From assembly GCF_001541315.1 (NCBI RefSeq), contig NZ_LMVK01000011.1:1-64000 (forward strand): a stretch of 64,000 nt of DNA, written 5' to 3'. This document shows positions 16,436-25,412 of this stretch, piece by piece. Made by a program: the position numbers and the translations under genes. The notes under the pieces are model-generated. The model had not been told where the DNA came from and did no database searches. It worked only from the letters and a program-made list of their open reading frames with translations. Within the stretch, counting starts at the first letter, position 1. Each line of letters starts with the position of its first letter. Source of the stretch: Agrobacterium tumefaciens str. B6 (lineage in GTDB: Bacteria > Pseudomonadota > Alphaproteobacteria > Rhizobiales > Rhizobiaceae).

Positions 16436-17854
16436 TTACGGGGTGAGAACGGCTCGCGGTTCGAGCATGCCGTCGAGACCGAAGGCACCAATCTCCCTGC
16501 CGATACCGGATTGCTTGAAACCGCCGAAGGGCGCGCGAGGATCATGCGGTGCGCCGTTGATGACGACGCGGCCGGCCATAAGCCTTGCGGCGATGCGTTC
16601 GGCACGTCTGAGGTCGGATCCAAGCACATAGGCCTGCAATCCGTAGTCGCTATCATTGGCGATTTCGACGGCCTCATCTTCGTCTTCATAGGCGAGAAGA
16701 CACAGGACGGGACCAAAGATTTCTTCGCGGGCGATGCGCATTTCGTTCGTGACATCTGCGAAGATTGTCGGGCGGGCGAACCATCCTTTTTCAATCCCGG
16801 CCGGTCGTCCGGTTCCGCCTGTCAGCAGGGTTGCTCCTTCTTCGACACCAAGCCGGATGTAAGTCTGAATCCTCTCCCACTGGGCAAGGCTGGCGAGAGG
16901 GCCTACCCGAACCTCCGGATCACGGGGATCGCCAACTTTGAATTTTTCAGCCGCCATCCTCAACCGCTCGGCAATCTCGGGGAGACGGGACCGCGGAGCC
17001 AGGATGCGGGTACCCGCGACGCAGGCCTGGCCGCTGTTCGCAAAGCCCGACATCAGGGCGACAGGTATGGCCTTGTCGAGGTCGGCATCCGGCAGGATAA
17101 TGGTGGGTGCTTTTCCTCCCAGCTCCAGAACCACTCTTTTCATGCCGTCGATAGCCGCGCGTTGAATGATCTTTGCAGCTTGGGTGGAACCGGTGAAGCT
17201 GATGGTCGCAACGTCGGGATCCTGCGTCAGCGCCGCACCGACCACCGGACCCGTGCCGTTGACAATGTTGAAAACCCCTGCCGGCAGGCCGGCCCGATGC
17301 AGCCTTCTCACCAGAATATCCGTCTGAAACGCACTCTGTTCGGCCGGTTTGATGACGAGGGACGAGCCTGAACCGATTGCATGCGCAAGCTTGGTGGCGA
17401 TAAAACCGAAATTGCTGTTCCAGGGCGTGATGGCGGTGAGAACGCCGCGCGGCAGCATCGTGACCGTGCTTTTGCCCACGACCCGGTCAAAGTCGTAGTT
17501 CGCCACGGTCTCAGCCATAACATCAAAAATCGACGCTGCGTTTTGAACGGAGAAAGCCGTGAAATAAGCGGGCGCGCCGTATTCTTCGGTCATGACCTGC
17601 GTGAGCTCATCCGGTCGCTCTGCGATCGTATCGCGCAGGCTGCGCAGCATATCGATACGCTGCGCCTTGGTGGATGTTGCCATGGCGGGAAAAGCGCGTT
17701 TCGCGGCTTCCACTGCGGCCCTTGCATCATCGGCGTTGCCAAGCCGGACATCGCCGATTTTTTCTTCCGTTGCCGGATTGAAAAGGTCCAGCCGTTCATT
17801 GCCGTCTGGCACCACAAATTTACCGTCGACATAGATGTGTTCAATTGATCGCAT
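16436..17854 (-). CDS. NAD(P)-dependent aldehyde dehydrogenase
   Basis: 472 aa, standard length for the family. Cofactor and catalytic motifs are in place: ITPWNSNFGF near 142, FTGST at 220-224, general base Glu244 (VVLELGGKAP) and nucleophile Cys278 (NSGQACVAGTR), then EEIFGPVL and PFGGFKQSGIGRE. It lies between the epoxide hydrolase and Ohr genes on the same strand. It could oxidise aldehydes released by lipid peroxidation or epoxide opening, but no substrate can be read directly. No copy of the shared GGATAC promoter element was found before it. Confidence 0.9.
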   Translation of the reverse strand: MRSIEHIYVDGKFVVPDGNERLDLFNPATEEKIGDVRLGNADDARAAVEAAKRAFPAMATSTKAQRIDMLRSLRDTIAERPDELTQVMTEEYGAPAYFTAFSVQNAASIFDVMAETVANYDFDRVVGKSTVTMLPRGVLTAITPWNSNFGFIATKLAHAIGSGSSLVIKPAEQSAFQTDILVRRLHRAGLPAGVFNIVNGTGPVVGAALTQDPDVATISFTGSTQAAKIIQRAAIDGMKRVVLELGGKAPTIILPDADLDKAIPVALMSGFANSGQACVAGTRILAPRSRLPEIAERLRMAAEKFKVGDPRDPEVRVGPLASLAQWERIQTYIRLGVEEGATLLTGGTGRPAGIEKGWFARPTIFADVTNEMRIAREEIFGPVLCLLAYEDEDEAVEIANDSDYGLQAYVLGSDLRRAERIAARLMAGRVVINGAPHDPRAPFGGFKQSGIGREIGAFGLDGMLEPRAVLTP

Positions 17855-18028
17855 TGATCTGGCCTCGTTTAAGATGGTTGGAAATCCGGCTCGTCTGGCC
17901 GCCGCGGAACGCGCTGGAGGCGCGCCGCATGGGGAGCAGGCAGGCTTCCTTGAGTTGATCAGAGGGATGGCAGGAAGAAGTTGAGACGCGAAAACGGCTG
18001 CGGCGGGCGCCGGGCCGGTCCCTTGTGG

Positions 18029-18187
18029 TCACATCGATGAAACTGCGCCCAGAAGTCCTGCAAGCGGCGAGGGCTCGTCGGATGTAGCATCATATACGCA
18101 TGGTGCTGCGAATATCGCCGCAAACACGATGGCGACGACAAACGCACGGGCGGAAACAATCGGCTTAAGCGAGCTTGAGCGTAACAT
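18029..18187 (-). CDS. Possible small exported or membrane peptide, 52 aa, overlapping the end of ohr
   Basis: Frame MLRSSSLKPIVSARAFVVAI followed by VFAAIFAAPC and a polar tail. It starts 23 bases inside ohr in another frame with only a weak G-rich ribosome site. The hydrophobic stretch with Ala-Ala-Pro-Cys at the end resembles a signal or lipoprotein leader. It could equally be a chance frame, so support is limited. Confidence 0.3.
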   Translation of the reverse strand: MLRSSSLKPIVSARAFVVAIVFAAIFAAPCVYDATSDEPSPLAGLLGAVSSM

Positions 18188-18581
18188 CGATGTTCCCCCT
18201 GGCTGCCTTCGAATAGGGGCAGATCTGGTGGGCATCCTCGATGATGGCCTGTGCTACGGGACGATCGATCCCGGGCAGGCTGACCGACAGGCGAGCCTGC
18301 AGGAAGAACTCGCCGCCCGTCGTGCCGAGGTCGACTTCCGCATCGACGGCGGTGTCGGCGGGAAGCCGGAGCTGGCGTTTCGCCGCCGCCTTTGTCATGG
18401 CGCCGATAAAACATGCCGACCAGCCGGCTGCAAAAAGCTGTTCGGGATTCGTGCCCGGCTTTCCGCTGCCCGGAGGCGAGAGCTTGATGCCCAGCGCGCC
18501 ATCATCGCTTTGCGCCGATCCGTCACGCCCGCCGGTCGTGTGGGTCTTGCCGGTATAAAGAACAGTTTCGATCTTGGTCAT
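18165..18581 (-). CDS. ohr: Organic hydroperoxide reductase, Ohr/OsmC family
   Basis: 138 aa thiol peroxidase that reduces organic hydroperoxides with lipoyl or thiol donors. The two catalytic cysteines are Cys57 (GWSACFIGAM) and Cys121 (QICPYSKA), and the conserved Arg19 (GGRDG) is present. The motif set and length match Ohr rather than OsmC proper. It is usually controlled by an adjacent OhrR; none is here. Instead its promoter has copy B of the shared element, adjoining a GTTTC/GAAAC palindrome. Confidence 0.92.
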   Translation of the reverse strand: MTKIETVLYTGKTHTTGGRDGSAQSDDGALGIKLSPPGSGKPGTNPEQLFAAGWSACFIGAMTKAAAKRQLRLPADTAVDAEVDLGTTGGEFFLQARLSVSLPGIDRPVAQAIIEDAHQICPYSKAARGNIDVTLKLA

Positions 18582-18645
18582 GGGAGGCTCCTTTCATTTG
18601 CCGCTGCTGCGGCGTTTCGTGATAGGAGCTTTGTGATGGATCAGC

Positions 18646-18668
18646 GTATCCGGCATGTTTCCGGAAAC
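18646..18668 (-). promoter_or_regulatory. Shared promoter element, copy B, with GTTTC-CG-GAAAC palindrome (ohr)
   Basis: Core GAAACATGCCGGATAC (minus strand, 18646-18661), 65 bases before the ohr start. The perfect 12-base palindrome at 18657-18668 overlaps it. The 16-base core is identical to copy E before the cytochrome P460 gene. Two further GTATCG units lie just upstream. Confidence 0.6.
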
Positions 18669-18730
18669 TGCGAAACTGTATCGAAAAGTATCGGCGCTTT
18701 GTCACTGGTTATCGTCGACCCGCATCCCTG

Positions 18731-20047
18731 TCAGGGAAAGGCCACCTCGGCCGCAAGCCCGCCGCCCTGCCTGTTATAGAGGCGAACCGAGCCGCCGATC
18801 GTTCCGGCGAGCTGCTGCGCGATCGCCAGTCCGAGACCTGTTCCGCCCGTGTCGCGGTTTCTCGATGTTTCAATCCGGAAGAAAGGCTGCATGGCATTTT
18901 GCAGCATCTCGTCGGGGATGCCCGGCCCCCGATCGAGCACCGTGATGACCACGGTGCCTTCACCACGCCGGTCCACTTTAATCTCGGCGCTGCCGGCGAA
19001 TTTGAGGGCGTTATCTATGAAGTTCGTCAGGATTCTTCGCAATGCATGTGGCTTTGTCGACGCGGTGCCGCGCACCATGCCGGCAACTGTTACGGCTTTT
19101 CCGGTATCCTGATAGTCGTAGGCGATGCTGTCGATGAAAGAGGCCAGATCGATACGGGAGGATTTTTCGCCATTGCCGTGAGCGCTGCGTGCGTAAGCGA
19201 TCCCATCCTGCACCAGGCGTTCGATTTCACGCAGGTCACTGACCAGCTTTTCCTTTTCCGGCGTATCGTCTGCCATATCGGCCCGCAACCGCATCCGGGT
19301 GATGGGCGTCTGCAGGTCGTGCGAAATCGCCGCAAGAATCTGGACACGCTCCTCGAGATATTGCGCGACGCGATCGCGCATGGCGTTGAACGCGCGGGCG
19401 GCGTGGGCAACTTCGCTTGGGCCGCTCTCACTCATCGGCAACCCCTTTTCCCCCGGATCCAGCGCTTCGGCTGCCGCAGCCAGCGCGCTGAGCGGTCTGG
19501 TCGTCTGTCGCACTGCAAACCAGGTGCAGAGGAGGAGAAGCGCCATCTGCGCGGCGAAGACATAAGGCAGCCATTCCGCCAGGGGCATCACGCCGCGCGG
19601 TGTCACGTCGATTGTCAGGGGCGAGCCGTCCGACAGCGTCAGATGCGCCTGAAGCCGCTTGCCGTCGCCGGGAATGGACTCGACCCTGACGGGAAAACGG
19701 TGTCCTGCGGCTTCCTCGATCCTCTGCGCAATTTCAGCGCCACGGCCGGACATGTCGGAAACGCCGGGAAGACCGGGGCCGAGGACGAGTTGATAATTGC
19801 TGCGGCTCAGGCGATGGACCCATTGCGCCCGCTCTTCCGCAGGCAGGCGGTCGATGATGGCGATCGATACCGCCAGATCCTGCTCCAGAGTGCCGAGCAT
19901 GACCGCCTTTGCCGACATATATCGTTCGGCAAAGAGAATGCTGAACGACAGGCCGTAGGCAATGGCGAGGCCGGCAAAAAGGATGATGAAAAGTCTGGAC
20001 CGCAATGAGCGCGGCCACCAGCCGGCGAGCAGGCGCGGGCCGTTCAT
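18731..20047 (-). CDS. Sensor histidine kinase (EnvZ/RstB class)
   Basis: 438 aa. Two membrane helices (about 18-42 and 160-180) flank a periplasmic sensor of roughly 115 residues; a HAMP linker (QTTRPLSALAAAAEAL) follows. The phospho-acceptor is His243 (AAISHDLQTPITRMRLRADM), and the ATPase domain has NFIDNALKFA, DRGPGIP and GTGLGLAIAQQLAG. It overlaps the response regulator gene by four bases (ATGA), so the pair is translationally coupled. It lies in the middle of the genes that share the GGATAC element, so it is a candidate controller of them. Confidence 0.9.
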   Translation of the reverse strand: MNGPRLLAGWWPRSLRSRLFIILFAGLAIAYGLSFSILFAERYMSAKAVMLGTLEQDLAVSIAIIDRLPAEERAQWVHRLSRSNYQLVLGPGLPGVSDMSGRGAEIAQRIEEAAGHRFPVRVESIPGDGKRLQAHLTLSDGSPLTIDVTPRGVMPLAEWLPYVFAAQMALLLLCTWFAVRQTTRPLSALAAAAEALDPGEKGLPMSESGPSEVAHAARAFNAMRDRVAQYLEERVQILAAISHDLQTPITRMRLRADMADDTPEKEKLVSDLREIERLVQDGIAYARSAHGNGEKSSRIDLASFIDSIAYDYQDTGKAVTVAGMVRGTASTKPHALRRILTNFIDNALKFAGSAEIKVDRRGEGTVVITVLDRGPGIPDEMLQNAMQPFFRIETSRNRDTGGTGLGLAIAQQLAGTIGGSVRLYNRQGGGLAAEVAFP

Positions 20048-20784
20048 ATCCTCGGCTCCGAAATCTCCACGGGCACCGCAAAGACATAGCCTTCCGCCCG
20101 CACCGTCTTGATGTAGACGGGTTCGCGCGCGTCATCCCCCAGCCTTTGGCGCACGCGGCTCACGAGAAGATCGATCGACCGGTCGAAAAGCTCGGCATCG
20201 CGTCCCTGGGTGAGATTTAACAGCTGGTCCCGGTTCAGGACACGCTGGGGATGATCGATGAAGACCCTGAGAAGCCGGTATTCAGCGCCGCTCAAGGCCA
20301 CGGTCGTGCCCTCCCTGTCGAGCAGGTGACGGCCCACCGTGTCGAGGCGCCAGTCACCAAAGGTCAGGAGCTGCCCGGCCTCGCTGATCTGCAGATTGGG
20401 AGGCAGCATCCGCGTGCGGCGCAGGATGGCTTTGATCCGCGCAAGAAGCTCACGGGCAGCGAAGGGCTTCGACAGATAGTCGTCGGCGCCCATTTCGAGC
20501 CCGATAATGCGATCCATCTCGTCATCGCGGGCGGTCAGCATCAGGACCGGCGTGGCTTTGTGTTTCCCCGCTCGCAGCTCACGGCATAGGACCAGCCCGT
20601 CATCGCCAGGCATCATCACGTCGAGCACGATGAGATCGACGGTATTGCCGTCGAGAAAACTTCTCATCTGCCGTCCATCGGCCGCCACGCTCGTACGCAG
20701 GCCGTTCTTCTTCAGGTAGCTGGAGACCAGCTCCCGGATTTCCCTGTCGTCGTCCACGACGAGAATATGGTCGATATGGTCCAT
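20044..20784 (-). CDS. OmpR-family response regulator
   Basis: 246 aa. Receiver with LVVDDDREIREL, phospho-acceptor Asp55 (LIVLDVMMPGDDG) and Lys in YLSKPFAARELL. The C-terminal winged-helix domain (about 145-240) includes ALSGAEYRLLRVFIDHPQRVLNRDQLL and RSIDLLVSRVRQRLGDDA, typical of OmpR/PhoB proteins. It is first in the two-gene operon with the kinase. Its own upstream region lacks the GGATAC element, so either it is not autoregulated through that site or another protein reads it. Confidence 0.92.
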   Translation of the reverse strand: MDHIDHILVVDDDREIRELVSSYLKKNGLRTSVAADGRQMRSFLDGNTVDLIVLDVMMPGDDGLVLCRELRAGKHKATPVLMLTARDDEMDRIIGLEMGADDYLSKPFAARELLARIKAILRRTRMLPPNLQISEAGQLLTFGDWRLDTVGRHLLDREGTTVALSGAEYRLLRVFIDHPQRVLNRDQLLNLTQGRDAELFDRSIDLLVSRVRQRLGDDAREPVYIKTVRAEGYVFAVPVEISEPRI

Positions 20785-20878
20785 TGGATGCCTTCGTCGT
20801 CCGGACGGTTCGAGTGGCCCGCTACCGCGCGCCCCGCTGTCACATTAGTAAGACAACGGTTCGCGGGCTTCGGCAAGT

Positions 20879-21925
20879 TTAAAGCTTTGCGACGTCCAGA
20901 ACAGCCCTGGCAAAAGCTTCTGGCGCCTCCTGCGGAAGGTTGTGGCCTATGCCGCCGCTGATGTTGCGGTGCTGGTATTTGCCGGAAAACTTCGATGCAT
21001 AGGCGGAAGGGTCTGGATGCGGAGCACCGTTTGCGTCGCCTTCCAAGGTTATCGTCGGCACGGTGATGACGGGAAGTTTCGCAAGCTGGCGCTCGTATTT
21101 ATCGTACTTGGCTTCCCCGTCTGCCAGTGCCAACCGCCAGCGGTAGTTATGGATGGTGATGGCCACATGGTCGGGATTGTCGAATGCGGGGGCCGAACGA
21201 TTGAAGGTCTCGTCACTGAATTTCCAGGTCGGAGATGCCGTCTGCCAGATCAGGCGCACGAAGTCCCGGGTGTTCGCTGCGTAACCCGCACGGCCGCGCT
21301 CCGTCGCGAAATAGAACTGATACCACCACGAAAGTTCCGCCTTGGGCGGAAGTGGCTTTCTATTGATTTCCTGGCTGCCGATAAGATAGCCGCTGACCGA
21401 CACGAGCCCGGTGCAACGCTCGGGCCAGAGTGCGGCCATGATGTCGGCGGTGCGAGCGCCCCAGTCATAACCGGCCACGACGGCCTGTTTGACGCCGAGT
21501 GCGTCGAGAAAGGCAATCATGTCGACCGCAAGCGCCGCCTGCTGTCCGTTGCGTGCCGTGTCGTCCGAGAGAAAACGGGTCGTGCCATATCCGCGCAGAT
21601 AGGGGATGAGCACCCGATATCCAGCCGATGCAAGGATGGGCGCGACATCGACATAGCTGTAGATGTCATAGGGCCATCCGTGCAGCAGCAGCACGACCGG
21701 GCCGTCTGCGGGGCCAGCTTCTGCGTAACCAACGCTGAGTACACCCGCTTCAACCTGCTTCAGGGCGCCAAAGTAGGTCGCTCCGTCGCGTCCGGTTGAC
21801 GGCTGAGGCGCAGGCGCTTCGCCCTTGGCATGAGCAAGGCCTGTGGCCCCGAATTCGACGGCGGCAACCGTCATTGCAGCAATGCCGAAGAAGCGGCGGC
21901 GTTGGAAATTGATCTCGGAAGTCAT
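20879..21925 (-). CDS. Tat-exported alpha/beta hydrolase, epoxide hydrolase/dehalogenase type
   Basis: 348 aa. The leader FQRRRFFGIAAMTVAAVEFG carries a twin arginine and ends near AHA, so the enzyme should fold before export. The core has HGWPYD (82-87), nucleophile Asp154 (VVAGYDWGARTADIMAALWP), which places it with aspartate-nucleophile enzymes (soluble epoxide hydrolases, haloalkane dehalogenases), and a catalytic His in SGGIGHNLPQEAPEAF. The promoter has copy C of the shared element 51 bases upstream. Its role with Ohr and the other exported hydrolases is probably removal of reactive lipid-derived epoxides or related compounds; the substrate is inferred. Confidence 0.85.
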   Translation of the reverse strand: MTSEINFQRRRFFGIAAMTVAAVEFGATGLAHAKGEAPAPQPSTGRDGATYFGALKQVEAGVLSVGYAEAGPADGPVVLLLHGWPYDIYSYVDVAPILASAGYRVLIPYLRGYGTTRFLSDDTARNGQQAALAVDMIAFLDALGVKQAVVAGYDWGARTADIMAALWPERCTGLVSVSGYLIGSQEINRKPLPPKAELSWWYQFYFATERGRAGYAANTRDFVRLIWQTASPTWKFSDETFNRSAPAFDNPDHVAITIHNYRWRLALADGEAKYDKYERQLAKLPVITVPTITLEGDANGAPHPDPSAYASKFSGKYQHRNISGGIGHNLPQEAPEAFARAVLDVAKL

Positions 21926-21975
21926 TTGCTATCTCTCCTGTCCGTGTTGGATGCCGGACAGGTAACGGGGTGCGT

Positions 21976-21991
21976 GTATCCTCGATGTGTC
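21976..21991 (-). promoter_or_regulatory. Shared promoter element, copy C (Tat-exported hydrolase)
   Basis: Minus strand GACACATCGAGGATAC, 51 bases before the start at 21925. A further GGATACA and TGATACAT pair occurs about 50 bases upstream on the opposite strand (22026-22043). Confidence 0.55.
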
Positions 21992-22126
21992 CCAAGGGAG
22001 GCGAATGTGAATGGTTTTGTAGCAGGGCGCATTCCGGATACAGACTGATACATTTGGCTCGCCCTTCCAACGCAATCAGCCGCCCCGACATCCGGGGCGG
22101 CTGCATTTGATCTTACGAAGGTGCGC

Positions 22127-22888
22127 TTACTTTGAGGATGCCCGGGCCGCCTGTTCGATGACGTCTGCAACCTTATCGGGCTGGGAGGCGAAGACCGCAT
22201 GGCTTGCCGCAATCTCGGTCACCGTGCTGCCAGCGCGCTTGGCCATGTCACGCTCGAGCTCGGGGTTGATCGACCGGTCCTGCGTTGCGACGATCGACCA
22301 GCTTTTTTTGGTTTTCCAGGCGGGTTCGCCGGCTTTGGCGGCAAAGGCGGCCTTGGCGGCGAAGACCTGACTTCTTGCCATGAAGGTTGCATCCTCATGC
22401 GGCAGATCGCCGGCGAAATCTTGTCCAAAGACGGCTGGATCGAGGTAAAGGAACGCGCCATCCTTCGTCGGCTTGATGCCGTTGCCGGCCGGCGGTTTGG
22501 AGCCGGCGAGGTCGAGAAGGCTCTCTCCCTTCTCCGGCTGGAAAGCGGCGACATAGACCAGCCCGGCCACGTCCGGTCGATTGCCGGCTTCCGAAATCAC
22601 CATGCCGCCGTAGCTGTGCCCGACGAGCAGGCTCGGGCCCTGCTGGAGATCGAGGACACGGTTGGTGGCCGCCACATCATCGGCAAGCGAAGTGATGGGT
22701 TCCTGCACGATCGTGACGTTGAAACCTCGGCTTTGAAGGACCTCTGTCGCCCAGCGCCAGGCCGAACCATCGGCCAGCGCGCCATGGACTATGACGATAT
22801 TCTTCACCTCCGCCGCATGTGCGGCAAAAGCGATCAGTGCGGTTGCGATGGCAATCGCGAATTTTGGCATGAGACGACGGTGCATCAT
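22127..22888 (-). CDS. Exported alpha/beta hydrolase (serine nucleophile)
   Basis: 253 aa from the ATG at 22888 (AAAGGAAAAAC upstream). A Sec signal (MPKFAIAIATALIAFAAHAA) is followed by the compact EstC/RutD-like hydrolase fold: VIVHGALADGSAWRW, nucleophile Ser92 (LLVGHSYGGMVISEAG), YVAAFQPEKGES and the C-terminal catalytic His (ASHAVFASQPDKVADVI). It begins 43 bases after the DipZ-like gene and is almost certainly in its operon, under copy D of the shared element. Confidence 0.85.
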   Translation of the reverse strand: MMHRRLMPKFAIAIATALIAFAAHAAEVKNIVIVHGALADGSAWRWATEVLQSRGFNVTIVQEPITSLADDVAATNRVLDLQQGPSLLVGHSYGGMVISEAGNRPDVAGLVYVAAFQPEKGESLLDLAGSKPPAGNGIKPTKDGAFLYLDPAVFGQDFAGDLPHEDATFMARSQVFAAKAAFAAKAGEPAWKTKKSWSIVATQDRSINPELERDMAKRAGSTVTEIAASHAVFASQPDKVADVIEQAARASSK

Positions 22889-22931
22889 GTTTTTCCTTTG
22901 GTTTGATGGGAAAGGGAAGGAAAATGCAGGT

Positions 22932-24683
22932 TCAGCCGAACGTGAAGGCATAGGCCTGCACGCCGGGGTCGAGGAAGCGGATGGCAAAGGTTCTCGCTTC
23001 GACGGTGCCGGACTGGCGGACGAGCTGGTAAAGACGGGTTGAGGTAACAACGCCGTTGCCTTCGGCGTCCGTGTCGGCGCCGTGATCTGCGCCCGGCGGA
23101 TGCCCGTCGATGGTGACCTGGAAACGAACCGGTTTTCCGGCGCTTGCCGGCCCAAGGACCAGATGCAGGTCACGGGCGCTGAAGCGGTAGGTTATGCCGC
23201 CATCAGCCGCATCAAGTGTGGCCGCCTCCGCGCCAACCGTCCAGGTACCGGAAAGTCCCCATTCGTTGAGAGAAGGCGTCGTGACGGAATAGTCGCGCGG
23301 CGTGTCCGCGCGCACCGCCTCGTTGGATGCAAAATTCTCAGCCTGTCGGTAGCCGATATAGGTTTCGCCGGAGCGCATGTGCCCGATATCCGCACCGGCT
23401 TCAGCCCCTGTCGCCTCCGGGCTCACCGGGGCACTGGAGGAAGCGCTACTACCGGCTTCACGCAGCAGGTCCTGGATCGCCTCTTCCGTCTGCCGGTAGT
23501 TGCCCTCGCCGAAATGGTGGTAGCGAATCTGGCCCTTGGCATCGATCAGGTAATGCGCCGGCCAATAGCTGTTATCAAAGGCGCGCCAGATCTTGTAATC
23601 ATTATCGATTGCCACCGGGTAATCGATCTTGAAGCCGGCGACGGCCTGCCTGACATTGTCGATCTTCTTTTCAAAGGCGAATTCGGGTGCGTGGACACCG
23701 ATGACGACAAGGCCCTGATCGCGGTATTTGTCTGCCCAGGCCCGCACATAGGGAATGGTGCGGATGCAGTTGATGCAGGAATAGGTCCAGAAGTCGATGA
23801 GGACGACCTTGCCACGCAATTGTTCAGGCGTGAGGGGCGGGGAATTGAGCCACTCGACGGCGCCGTCGAGGGATGGAGCCTTGCCCTCAACCGGCAGCTC
23901 CGACCGGGCCGCAGCAGCGCTGGCACCCGCCGCCGTTGCCGCTTCAGGCGCTTTGGTGGTGCGGAGCCGATCGAGCACCTGCTGTTCGAAGGATGCCGTG
24001 CTCGCATAGGAAATCTGCGACAGGAAACCAGTATCCAGACCGAGCGCGATGACCGTGACGCCGGCAAGCACCGCCGCGCCAAGCACTTGGCGGATCCGCT
24101 CGCTGAAACCCAGAGACCGCTTCATACCCGCAAATACCCGGCCGCCGATGAGGATGGCAACGGCAAGGGAGGTCGCAGCCCCGGCGGCATAGGCGGCAAG
24201 CAGCAGGCTCGTTTCCAGATTGGCCCCCTTCAGGGCCGCCCCCGTCAGGACAAGCCCGAGGATTGGTCCCGCGCAGGGTGCCCATAAAAGGCCGGTGGCG
24301 ATGCCGAGTATCAGGGAGCCCGCAATCGTCGGTACTGACCCGGGCTTGCCGGCAGCATTGGCGAGCCGGTTACCGAGTTCGACGACCGGGCGGGTGATGA
24401 TGCTGGCCGCGCGGGGCGAAATCAGGCCGACACCGAAGATTGCAAGCAGCGCAAGAGCCGCGAGCCGGCCATATTCATTGGCGCTGATTGCCCAGCTGCC
24501 GCCCACCGCCGCCAGCGTCGCGACGGCGCAAAAGGTTGCCGCCATTCCCGTAAGCAGCGGCAGCATGCTGCGCAGGAACGGTTGCCCCGCCCGCGCAAAA
24601 ACGAAGGGAAGGATGGGCAGGATACAGGGGCTGAGAATTGTCAGCGCCCCTCCGAGATAGGCAATGACCAGAAACGTCATCAT
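22932..24683 (-). CDS. DipZ-like CcdA-thioredoxin fusion
   Basis: 583 aa. The N-terminal CcdA/DsbD transmembrane domain (1-225) holds the electron-carrying cysteines Cys20 (SPCILPILP) and Cys137 (WAPCAGPILG). A periplasmic thioredoxin-like domain (about 268-415) has CINC at 303-306 and a peroxiredoxin/TlpA-style WTYSCINCIRTIPYVRAW. The C-terminal beta domain (about 440-583, YIGYRQAENFAS.. to ..YAFTFG) matches the carbohydrate-binding-like end of mycobacterial DipZ. The protein should carry reducing power from cytosolic thioredoxin into the periplasm. That supplies electrons for an exported redox pathway, which fits the adjacent cytochrome and exported hydrolases. Promoter element copy D lies 78 bases upstream. 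Confidence 0.9.
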   Translation of the reverse strand: MMTFLVIAYLGGALTILSPCILPILPFVFARAGQPFLRSMLPLLTGMAATFCAVATLAAVGGSWAISANEYGRLAALALLAIFGVGLISPRAASIITRPVVELGNRLANAAGKPGSVPTIAGSLILGIATGLLWAPCAGPILGLVLTGAALKGANLETSLLLAAYAAGAATSLAVAILIGGRVFAGMKRSLGFSERIRQVLGAAVLAGVTVIALGLDTGFLSQISYASTASFEQQVLDRLRTTKAPEAATAAGASAAAARSELPVEGKAPSLDGAVEWLNSPPLTPEQLRGKVVLIDFWTYSCINCIRTIPYVRAWADKYRDQGLVVIGVHAPEFAFEKKIDNVRQAVAGFKIDYPVAIDNDYKIWRAFDNSYWPAHYLIDAKGQIRYHHFGEGNYRQTEEAIQDLLREAGSSASSSAPVSPEATGAEAGADIGHMRSGETYIGYRQAENFASNEAVRADTPRDYSVTTPSLNEWGLSGTWTVGAEAATLDAADGGITYRFSARDLHLVLGPASAGKPVRFQVTIDGHPPGADHGADTDAEGNGVVTSTRLYQLVRQSGTVEARTFAIRFLDPGVQAYAFTFG

Positions 24684-24760
24684 CTTGTCCTTTCAGGCAG
24701 GAATTCGGGGCTCCGGGCGGCGAAGGCGACCCGGTGATGGCGCCAATTTCCCGGCCTCAC

Positions 24761-24776
24761 GTATCCCTGATGTGTC
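24761..24776 (-). promoter_or_regulatory. Shared promoter element, copy D (DipZ-like operon)
   Basis: Minus strand GACACATCAGGGATAC, with a GAATAC unit 28 bases further upstream, similar to the spacing in copies B and E. Confidence 0.55.
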
Positions 24777-24852
24777 GGGGCTTCGGTGAATTTGTATTCG
24801 AGTGTAAAAGCCGCCAGCGGCGCACGGCCGCGAAAGCGAAGCCCGTCATTCG

Positions 24853-25362
24853 TCACTGCGCATAGCGCGTGAAGACGAAATCATGGTCCTTGACGTTGCC
24901 TTCGTGGCAGGAGAGACAGGTCTCATGCTGTGCGGCATCCACCGGCTTGCCGTTGACAAACCGCCCGAAGCCCCAGCCGTGGCTGCCGGCATATTTCTTG
25001 GAATCTTTCACCATCACCTGCACGGTTGTTGCTGCTCCCGGCACCGTGGCCGGAGGAAACTCCGTGGATTGCTGCCGCTTATAGGCAAGCTTCACCAGTA
25101 TCGAGCCATCGGGAAAGGGCAGGGTTCCGCTCTTGTAGGCGTTGACGGCGATATCATTTGCCAGAACAGCGCGAAGCTCGTCCAGCGGCGGCGCTTCCTG
25201 CGCGGGCGCGATGAACTTCCAGTCACGATATCCTTCGGGAAGAGTGACGCCATAGATGGGAGAGGCGTTTTCCGGCGGCGTGTCCGCAAAGCTCGAATAA
25301 GCGGCCCCAAAACCTGCTCCCGCAACCGAGAGAACGACGGCAAAGAAAATCTGGCTCTTCAT
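24853..25362 (-). CDS. Periplasmic cytochrome P460-family c-type cytochrome
   Basis: 169 aa with a Sec signal (IFFAVVLSVAGAGFGAAYSS, then FA). The haem-binding motif CLSCH is at 149-153 near the C-terminus, followed by VKDHDFVFTRYAQ, the standard end of P460-family proteins. The upstream body (YGVTLPEGYRDWKFIAPAQE, WGFGRFVNGKPVD) fits the same family. Known members oxidise hydroxylamine or bind small nitrogen ligands, but many are uncharacterised. Its promoter has copy E, identical in the 16-base core to that of ohr. Confidence 0.85.
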   Translation of the reverse strand: MKSQIFFAVVLSVAGAGFGAAYSSFADTPPENASPIYGVTLPEGYRDWKFIAPAQEAPPLDELRAVLANDIAVNAYKSGTLPFPDGSILVKLAYKRQQSTEFPPATVPGAATTVQVMVKDSKKYAGSHGWGFGRFVNGKPVDAAQHETCLSCHEGNVKDHDFVFTRYAQ

Positions 25363-25412
25363 GAAACATCCTGCCTGATCCGAAAAAGATCAGGCAATGG
25401 TCTGCGCCGCAG

